From Cytophaga sp051961495 (GTDB lineage: Bacteria > Bacteroidota > Bacteroidia > Cytophagales > Cytophagaceae): a stretch of DNA of 13,450 nt. Positions 8,813 to 13,450 of the stretch are shown here, piece after piece. The notes below the pieces were generated by a model, which did no database searches, was not told the DNA's origin, and saw only the letters and a list, made by a program, of their open reading frames with translations. A program made the translations under genes and the position numbers. The DNA lies in the NCBI RefSeq assembly GCF_051961495.1, contig NZ_JBQCDF010000297.1:1-13450 (forward strand), given 5' to 3'. Each line of letters begins with the position of its first letter. The first letter of the stretch is position 1.

Positions 8813-8899
8813 CAAGGTTTTCCCATTTTTATGTAAAACTTCATAGTTTTTATCCAGTAAAATTTGTCCTACGCTTTAACAAACAAAAAATTAATAGCC

Positions 8900-9253
8900 A
8901 TGATAGATTCAGTAAATAATCCGGATCAGATGAATACATTGACTGAATGTCTGCAACGATTAAACAGTCTTGGATTCCGTGTACAATTTAAAGCCGTTGA
9001 AAAAGGTTTGAAGTCTTTAACAACTGAACAGATTTATACACCAAAGCAAGTACACATTGTAAATTTCTATAGGTTCGAAGGAGAATCCAATCCGTCAGAT
9101 AGCGCGATTCTATATGCTATATCAACAAGTTCCGGAGAGCGGGGAAGTCTTATTGATGCTTATGGCTCAGAGAGTGATCCGCTTGTTGCCGATTTTATCA
9201 AACAGGTTGAAGATATTCATAAGCAGGTTCATGCTTCCGGAAATCAAATATGA
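8900..9253 (+). CDS. Small conserved protein, copy 2 of a paralogous pair
   Basis: A 117-residue soluble protein, the same length as the one at 8183-8536 and collinear with it. It carries the same core: VNFYRFEG, AILYAI and LIDAYGSE. The frame is open upstream to a TTG at 8864, but the ATG at 8900 gives the matching length. Met11 (ATG at 8930) is also conserved between the copies and is where similarity begins, so it is a rival start. The stop codon overlaps the start of the next gene as ATGA (9250-9253), which indicates translational coupling to the DJ-1/PfpI protein. The two proteins are therefore likely to be made together and perhaps to act in one process. The biochemical role is unknown. 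Confidence 0.87.
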   Translation: MIDSVNNPDQMNTLTECLQRLNSLGFRVQFKAVEKGLKSLTTEQIYTPKQVHIVNFYRFEGESNPSDSAILYAISTSSGERGSLIDAYGSESDPLVADFIKQVEDIHKQVHASGNQI

Positions 9254-9801
9254 GACTGGCGTATATTGTTTATGACGGCATGTCGTGGCTGGATTTGATT
9301 GGTATATATGATCCTGTAAGTCGTCTTAAATCAAAGGGGTACAAGACAGAAATTACCTGGGAGTTTTGTGCCTTTACAGAAGGCGCTTCTGATCAGTTCG
9401 GTCTTGCCATGAAGCCAGACCGCGTGAAGCAGGTGCTGAAGGGATATGATGTGATTATTGTTCCCGGAGGTGTAGGTGTAGAAGCATTACTGGCGCAACC
9501 CAATTTTATTGAATGGTTGAAAGGCGCAGAGGAAACACCTTTGAAAATTGCTACCTGCACAGGGAGTCTGCTGTTTGCAAAAGCAGGATTCTTACAGGAT
9601 AAAAAAGCAACTACGCATTTTCGCAAACAGGATCTGTTGCGTGGAATGAATGTGGACGTTGTAAATCAAAGAGTTGTAGATGATGGTAATATCATCACCA
9701 GCGATACAGGCTTAGCAGCTATTGAATTGGGTTTGTACCTGTGTGAAAAATGGTCGGGTACAGAAGCCAGAAATACTATTCAAAAAGAAATTTTATTATA
9801 A
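9250..9801 (+). CDS. DJ-1/PfpI superfamily protein (isonitrile hydratase-like subgroup)
   Basis: A 183-residue cytoplasmic protein with the DJ-1/PfpI alpha/beta fold. Members include Cys-dependent hydratases, glyoxalase or deglycase-like enzymes and stress proteins. The reactive Cys sits in the nucleophile elbow, here Cys103 in ATCTGSLL. It is preceded by the usual strand and Gly turn VIIVPGGVG (68-76) and followed by KATTHF, a pattern close to isonitrile hydratases. The N-terminal LDLIGIYDP (14-22) gives an acidic residue, Asp15, where the hydratase subgroup has its partner Asp. Length is typical for a single-domain member. The start overlaps the stop of the preceding 117-residue gene by four bases, and a hairpin terminator follows 26 bases after the stop. 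The exact substrate cannot be read from the sequence. Confidence 0.9.
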   Translation: MRLAYIVYDGMSWLDLIGIYDPVSRLKSKGYKTEITWEFCAFTEGASDQFGLAMKPDRVKQVLKGYDVIIVPGGVGVEALLAQPNFIEWLKGAEETPLKIATCTGSLLFAKAGFLQDKKATTHFRKQDLLRGMNVDVVNQRVVDDGNIITSDTGLAAIELGLYLCEKWSGTEARNTIQKEILL

Positions 9802-9827
9802 CAATAATAAAATTTCTAAAAGTCATT

Positions 9828-9866
9828 AAAGGCCCTTATAACATGTGTAAGGGCTTTTTAATTTTT
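9828..9866 (+). terminator. Intrinsic terminator after the DJ-1/PfpI gene
   Basis: GCCCTTA (9832-9838) pairs with TAAGGGC (9848-9854). The stem extends outwards through a G-U pair and three A-T pairs, with a 9-base loop, and runs into TTTTTAATTTTT. It closes the second 117-residue unit. Confidence 0.85.
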
Positions 9867-9878
9867 CATGACGGAAAA

Positions 9879-9909
9879 ATAACATTTTGTGTGAATGATA
9901 TAACATTTT
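9879..9909. repeat. Direct repeat ATAACATTTT, 21-base spacing
   Basis: The ten bases ATAACATTTT occur at 9879-9888 and 9900-9909, exactly 21 bases (two helical turns) apart. They lie in the spacer before the membrane protein gene. They could be paired protein-binding sites or chance in AT-rich DNA. Confidence 0.4.
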
Positions 9910-9985
9910 TAAAATTTCCTGTAACGCTTCCGACGGCATTATTTCAGAGTTTTGAATCAATGATTGGTTAATTGATAACGAGTGT

Positions 9986-10366
9986 ATGCCGGCATTGTAT
10001 GAACAGGTTTTGTGGCTTTTTATTCTGGCATTGCCAATTGCCTGTATTGCATGGACGGTTACACACGAGGAAGTTTTTAAAGAACCACGGGAATATTGCA
10101 TAATGAGAAGTAAAACATGCAAACCTCTTGCCTTGAGAAAATTCTTTTATCTGTTTACCTGCGAGTATTGTTTCAGTCATTACATAACCTTGTTCTTTCT
10201 GTTCCTTACAAATTATAAACTGCTTTGTGATGATTGGCGCGGATATATCATCGGTGGTTTTGCCCTGGTATGGATCGCGAATCTGTACATGAGCTTACAT
10301 TTCTTATTGAGGCAGGCAATAGTAAAGGAGAAAACAGAGATTCAGGTTTTGGAACATAAAAATTAA
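9986..10366 (+). CDS. Small integral membrane protein with a CxxC-x2-H motif
   Basis: A 126-residue protein of unrecognised function. It has three likely membrane segments: about residues 7-25, 66-80 and 87-107. The loop after the first begins THEEVFKEPREYC and contains Cys38 and Cys45. Directly before the second segment lies Cys59-Glu-Tyr-Cys62, with His65 two residues on, an arrangement that could bind a metal ion or act in thiol chemistry. The C-terminal 20 residues are charged and probably cytoplasmic. The start is set by an ATG that overlaps an 11-base motif also found before the 10446 gene. It lies 120 bases after a terminator, so it should have its own promoter. No clear terminator follows it. 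Confidence 0.72.
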   Translation: MPALYEQVLWLFILALPIACIAWTVTHEEVFKEPREYCIMRSKTCKPLALRKFFYLFTCEYCFSHYITLFFLFLTNYKLLCDDWRGYIIGGFALVWIANLYMSLHFLLRQAIVKEKTEIQVLEHKN

Positions 10367-10398
10367 ATCTTTCAACCAGCTATATCTTTCAACCAGCT
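10367..10398. repeat. Tandem direct repeat of 15 bases
   Basis: ATCTTTCAACCAGCT occurs at 10367-10381 and again, exactly, at 10384-10398, giving a 17-base period. The first copy begins immediately after the stop codon of the membrane protein gene, and the pair lies upstream of the DUF6496-type gene. A recent local duplication or a double binding site would both fit. Confidence 0.85.
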
Positions 10399-10445
10399 GA
10401 AAAATATAGGTGGTCTTTCATAATAGGAAACGAGTGTATTAACGT

Positions 10446-10808
10446 ATGGCTAAGTATTCTGAAAAATCACAAAAAGTTGTTAAAAGTGCCATGCACCGCA
10501 TGCACGAAGGAACATTAAAATCAGGCAGAAGCGGTAAGACTGTTAAAAATCCCAAACAGGCGATCGCCATTGGTTTATCTGAGGCAAGAGAAAAAGGAGC
10601 GAAGGTGCCTGCAAAAAAAACTACTGCTAAGAAGAGTACGGCTAAAAAAAGCACGGCTAAGAAATCGGCAACGAAAAAGCCTGCAGCAACAAAATCAGCA
10701 ACGAAAAAATCGGCTGCTAAAAAATCTGCGTCTAAGAAGCCTGCGATGAAAAAGGTGGCGAAGAAGAAATCTGCTGCTAAGAAAACATCATCAAAAAAAT
10801 CGAAATAA
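10446..10808 (+). CDS. DUF6496-type protein with histone H1-like Lys/Ala tail
   Basis: A 120-residue, strongly basic protein. The N-terminal part (about 8-50) carries the DUF6496 pattern: MHEGTLKSGRSGKTVKNPKQ followed by AIAIGLSEAR. The rest, residues 54-118, is 13 uninterrupted pentapeptides of the type S-(A/T)-A-K-K; twelve end in KK and one in TK. Such Lys/Ala-rich tails resemble the C-terminal domain of histone H1 and bacterial H1-like proteins, which bind and condense DNA through charge. DNA binding is therefore the likely role, by inference. A topoisomerase IB gene follows on the same strand after a small gene, which fits a DNA-related locus. The 15-base coding repeats are prone to expansion and contraction, so tail length may vary between strains. 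Confidence 0.85.
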   Translation: MAKYSEKSQKVVKSAMHRMHEGTLKSGRSGKTVKNPKQAIAIGLSEAREKGAKVPAKKTTAKKSTAKKSTAKKSATKKPAATKSATKKSAAKKSASKKPAMKKVAKKKSAAKKTSSKKSK

Positions 10809-10904
10809 TTATGTTGACGGATGAACAAAGCATTGAAGAAATCTACGAGGTAGAATTTCTATTTATCTGAACAGAACATGTAACAGATAATCCTATTCGG
10901 GTGA

Positions 10905-11111
10905 ATGGCAAATACCGGATCCCATTCAGGACTCCACTCATTATCTTTTGATCAGAAAAGAGTAACCCAGGCATGGTCCGGGAGTCCTTATGCACAGAAT
11001 GAAGGAGTCTTCAGAAGTGGCTCCTTCTTATCTGTTTCCGGGCAACCGGTTATTACCAAAAAACAATTTCTGGCTTTCTCCGGTGGCGGTAAAATTGAAA
11101 ATGGAAAATAA
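10905..11111 (+). CDS. Hypothetical 68-residue protein upstream of topoisomerase IB
   Basis: A 68-codon frame from ATG 10905. The protein is rich in Ser, Gly and Gln/Asn and has no membrane segment or signal peptide. I recognise no domain. It lies 96 bases after the DUF6496-type gene and only 22 bases before the topoisomerase start, on the same strand, so it is probably cotranscribed with the topoisomerase. A chance frame is possible, because no motif supports it beyond context. Confidence 0.5.
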   Translation: MANTGSHSGLHSLSFDQKRVTQAWSGSPYAQNEGVFRSGSFLSVSGQPVITKKQFLAFSGGGKIENGK

Positions 11112-11133
11112 TTAAAACATTATCATACTATAA

Positions 11134-12243
11134 ATGTATCCTGACATGACGATTGCACAAGCATCCATAGCAGACCTGTTGGTCCCAAAAAGAAAAATAA
11201 GAAAAGCTGTTAAAGACTACCGGGCTAGTGCGACGCTTGCAGATCTGGTTTATGTGAACGATGCAGATGAAGGATATACACGCAAAAAACTGAGCAGCCG
11301 TTTTGTGTATTATTTCAAGGATGAAAAGATAACTGATAAAAAAATTCTGAAAAGAATTAAGCAGTTGGTTATTCCGCCAGCATGGACAGACGTATGGATC
11401 TGCACACAGGAAAACGGGCATATTCTGGTAACAGGCATGGACGCTAAAAACCGGAAACAGTACCGCTATCATCCTGCGTGGTCTTCATTACGTGAACAAA
11501 CAAAATATTATCGCCTGAGAGATTTTGCTCATGCCATCCCCGCGATCCGTGCCCGGATTAAAGAAGATCTTTGTCAGCATGGATTACCTAAAACAAAAGT
11601 ACTGGCAGCTGTTATCAGTGTGATGGAATCTACCAGCATACGTGTAGGAAATACCATGTATGAAAAATTGTATGGTTCCTTTGGTTTATCGACCATGAAA
11701 GACCGGCACGTAAAAATACAAGGCAGCGAAGTTTGTTTTTCATTCAAAGGTAAAAAAGGTATTTATCACCGAATCAGTTTAAAGAGTAAGAAACTTGCAC
11801 ACATTATTGCTCAATGCAGAGATATTCCCGGTAAAGAATTATTTCAGTATTTCGATCACCAGGGCAATCCGCATACGATTGATTCCGGAGATGTGAATGC
11901 GTACATACGTGAAATTTCAGGTGGTGATTTTACAAGCAAGGACTTCCGTACCTGGGCAGGAACGGTGAGATGTTTGCAGGCATTCAGAAATCTTGGTCCG
12001 GCAGAAAATCAAACACAGGCAAAAAGGTTGATGAAAGAAGCGATGGATATTGTTGCGCATCAATTAGGAAATACACGCAGTGTGTGTAAAAAGCATTATA
12101 TACATCCGGGAATTATGGAAGATTACGAAAATGGCAAACTAACAAAATACATTTCAAAAATCCAGGAGATCGAAACCAATTGTGAATCTGGTGCAGTGCT
12201 TACTCCTGCTGAACAGGTTTTAATCTCTATTCTCGAGCACTAA
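11134..12243 (+). CDS. DNA topoisomerase IB (poxvirus-like type)
   Basis: A 369-residue monomeric type IB topoisomerase. These enzymes relax positive and negative supercoils by nicking one strand through a 3'-phosphotyrosine link, without ATP. An N-terminal domain (about 37-115) carries YVNDADEGYTRKK and the conserved IPPAWTDVWIC, then GMDAKNRKQYRYHP. The catalytic domain follows. By comparison with the vaccinia enzyme, the key residues are Arg170 in SIRVGNT, Lys207 in FKGKKG, Arg272 in KDFRTW and the nucleophile Tyr322 in KKHYIHP. The vaccinia His is Asn313 here (LGNT), which is usual in bacterial members. All catalytic positions are present and the length is normal, so it should be active. 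ATG 11134 gives the full frame; ATG 11146 is an alternative start four codons in. A terminator follows. Confidence 0.95.
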   Translation: MYPDMTIAQASIADLLVPKRKIRKAVKDYRASATLADLVYVNDADEGYTRKKLSSRFVYYFKDEKITDKKILKRIKQLVIPPAWTDVWICTQENGHILVTGMDAKNRKQYRYHPAWSSLREQTKYYRLRDFAHAIPAIRARIKEDLCQHGLPKTKVLAAVISVMESTSIRVGNTMYEKLYGSFGLSTMKDRHVKIQGSEVCFSFKGKKGIYHRISLKSKKLAHIIAQCRDIPGKELFQYFDHQGNPHTIDSGDVNAYIREISGGDFTSKDFRTWAGTVRCLQAFRNLGPAENQTQAKRLMKEAMDIVAHQLGNTRSVCKKHYIHPGIMEDYENGKLTKYISKIQEIETNCESGAVLTPAEQVLISILEH

Positions 12244-12274
12244 GCATATTTTATTTATAGTTTATTTTCAGCAG

Positions 12275-12310
12275 AGAGCCGGAGTATTTAAACTTCGGCT
12301 CTTTGTTTTT
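12275..12310 (+). terminator. Terminator between convergent topoisomerase IB and malQ genes
   Basis: An 11-bp stem, 12275-12285 with 12292-12302 (one G-T pair), carries AGAGCCG / CGGCTCT at its base and has a 6-base loop. TTGTTTTT follows on the plus strand, so it ends the topoisomerase transcript. On the minus strand no T tract follows, so it is a weaker terminator for malQ. Confidence 0.8.
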
Positions 12311-12313
12311 ATA

Positions 12314-13450
12314 TCATTTTATTCTGTTGAATAATATAAGCTCATCACGGATTTCTTTTGCCAGCTCAAGCGTTAAGGGCGCTTGTGAATGCAGCCGCCA
12401 TTTCCAGTTATCGTGCAGTGTACCCGGGCGATTCATTTTCGCTTCAGAGCCTAGGGTCAGCATGTCCTGGACCGGCCATATCGCAAGCACTGCAACAGAT
12501 GAAATAGCCTGCCGGATGAATTCTTTATTCACATTAGTTGCATCAATTTTTTTATTGAAGTACACAGAAATATTGTTCCGGGTTTCGTCTGAGGTTTCAT
12601 CCTGGTACCAGCCAAGCAGGGTATTGTTATCGTGCGTTCCTGTATAAGCGATACTGTTAGGTGCATAATTATGAGGACTATGAATGCTTGCAGGTGTGTG
12701 TTCCATAAATGCAAATTGCAATATCTTCATACCGGGAAAATCAAACAGTTCCATAAGATCCCATACGGGCTGGTCAATCTCACCGAGGTCTTCAGCGATC
12801 AATGGAAGATGCTTCAATTTTTTTTCAACAGTAGTAAAAAAATCAATACCCGGTGCTTTGATCCATTTTCCATTGACAGCTGTATGATCAGTTGCAGGAA
12901 TTTCGTAGTATGCGGAAAAGGCACGGAAGTGATCGAGGCGAATGATATCACACATCAGCAAGGTATGATTGATGCGTTTCACCCACCAGTCATATTCTGA
13001 TTTTTTTAGTACATTCCAATTATACACGGGCATCCCCCAAAGCTGGCCGGTTTCTGTAAACAAATCCGGCGGTACTCCTGCAACCTTCGCCGGGCGCCCG
13101 TCTTTGTGCAGTTTAAAATATTCGGGATGTTTCCAAACATCACAGCTATCGTGACTGACATAAAAAGGCATATCGCCGATGAATTTTATTTTTTGATCGG
13201 TACAATACCGGCGCAAGGCATTGAGATGTTTGAAGAACATAAACTGAATGAACTTCTCTTTCTCTATTTCATGATACAATTCTTTCTTTATTTTTCGAAG
13301 CGCCTGCGGATCTTTGTTCTTGTATTCTGCTGGCCAGTCGAGCCACCAGGATCCGTGGTGATAATTTTTAAGTGAGAGGAACAAGGCAAAATCATTCAGC
13401 CAGTAAGCTTCTTTTTTGCAATAGGCAATGTATTCTGTCTGATCTGTTTT
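12314..13450 (-). CDS. malQ: 4-alpha-glucanotransferase (amylomaltase, GH77), C-terminal part
   Basis: The frame is open to the right edge and ends at TGA 12314-12316, giving 378 residues. GH77 enzymes move 4-alpha-glucan chains between maltodextrins in the cytoplasm, in glycogen or maltodextrin metabolism. All three catalytic carboxylates are visible. The nucleophile Asp is in IIRLDHFRAF (codon 12932-12934), the acid/base Glu in LIAEDLGE (12791-12793), and the third Asp in YTGTHDNNT (12629-12631). Other family motifs are IGDMPFYVSHDS, VAGVPPDLF and GQLWGMPVYNW. The part seen matches the standard short catalytic domain. About 120 residues of catalytic domain lie beyond the window, plus any N-terminal starch-binding domains, which some Bacteroidota versions carry. 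An apparent start at 13384 is a TTG inside the domain and should not be used. Confidence 0.96.
   Translation of the reverse strand, partial: KTDQTEYIAYCKKEAYWLNDFALFLSLKNYHHGSWWLDWPAEYKNKDPQALRKIKKELYHEIEKEKFIQFMFFKHLNALRRYCTDQKIKFIGDMPFYVSHDSCDVWKHPEYFKLHKDGRPAKVAGVPPDLFTETGQLWGMPVYNWNVLKKSEYDWWVKRINHTLLMCDIIRLDHFRAFSAYYEIPATDHTAVNGKWIKAPGIDFFTTVEKKLKHLPLIAEDLGEIDQPVWDLMELFDFPGMKILQFAFMEHTPASIHSPHNYAPNSIAYTGTHDNNTLLGWYQDETSDETRNNISVYFNKKIDATNVNKEFIRQAISSVAVLAIWPVQDMLTLGSEAKMNRPGTLHDNWKWRLHSQAPLTLELAKEIRDELILFNRIK

Noticed and set aside
8864..8899. TTG-started 12-residue extension of the second 117-residue protein
   Set aside because: ATG 8900 gives the same length as the paralog; the extension has no counterpart there.
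10439..10828. 129-residue minus-strand frame rich in Phe, Ala and Asp
   Set aside because: It is the antisense of the Lys/Ala pentapeptide gene; its composition is just the complement of AAA and GCT-type codons.
12275..12302. Bidirectional terminator serving malQ equally
   Set aside because: On the minus strand the hairpin is followed by CTGCTGAAAAT rather than a T tract, so strong termination that way is not supported.
13382..13384. TTG as a start for malQ
   Set aside because: The frame stays open to the window edge and the residues upstream read on as catalytic domain, so the true start lies outside.

Overview
This window looks like chromosomal DNA of a Bacteroidota bacterium, probably of the Cytophagales (Cytophaga-like). 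The evidence is the gene families present, the AT-rich spacers, the lack of clear Shine-Dalgarno sequences before most starts, and at least one spacer with a TTTG / NANNTTTG-type promoter. The genus is an inference; no rRNA or other marker gene is present.

Layout. (1) Positions 1-5475, minus strand: the N-terminal 1825 residues of a very large, membrane-anchored alpha-2-macroglobulin-like protease trap with an intact thioester motif. Its C-terminus lies off the left edge. (2) 5476-5827: a divergent spacer with no convincing gene. (3) 5828-7981, plus: a 717-residue unrecognised protein with one canonical EF-hand loop and a hydrophobic C-terminus, closed by a strong hairpin terminator. (4) 8183-9867: two short transcription units that each begin with a member of the same 117-residue family (62 of 117 positions identical, no gaps). 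The first continues into a 45-residue basic peptide and ends at a hairpin. The second is coupled by an ATGA overlap to a DJ-1/PfpI-family gene and ends at another hairpin. (5) 9986-10366: a small membrane protein with a CxxC-x2-H motif. (6) 10446-12243: a DUF6496-type protein with a histone H1-like Lys/Ala tail of 13 pentapeptides, a 68-residue unknown protein, and a poxvirus-like DNA topoisomerase IB with all its catalytic residues, closed by a hairpin. (7) 12314-13450, minus: the C-terminal part of 4-alpha-glucanotransferase (malQ), running off the right edge.

How the parts may work together. The left part is envelope-related (protease trap, membrane EF-hand protein). The right-centre part has a DNA-topology and DNA-packing flavour (H1-like protein, topoisomerase IB) next to a DJ-1/PfpI protein, which would suit an accessory stress or nucleoid locus; that link is inference. 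No mobile element, CRISPR array, tRNA or rRNA was found. The least explained items are the twin 117-residue cassettes, the EF-hand membrane protein and several short exact repeats in the spacers between 8 and 10.5 kb.
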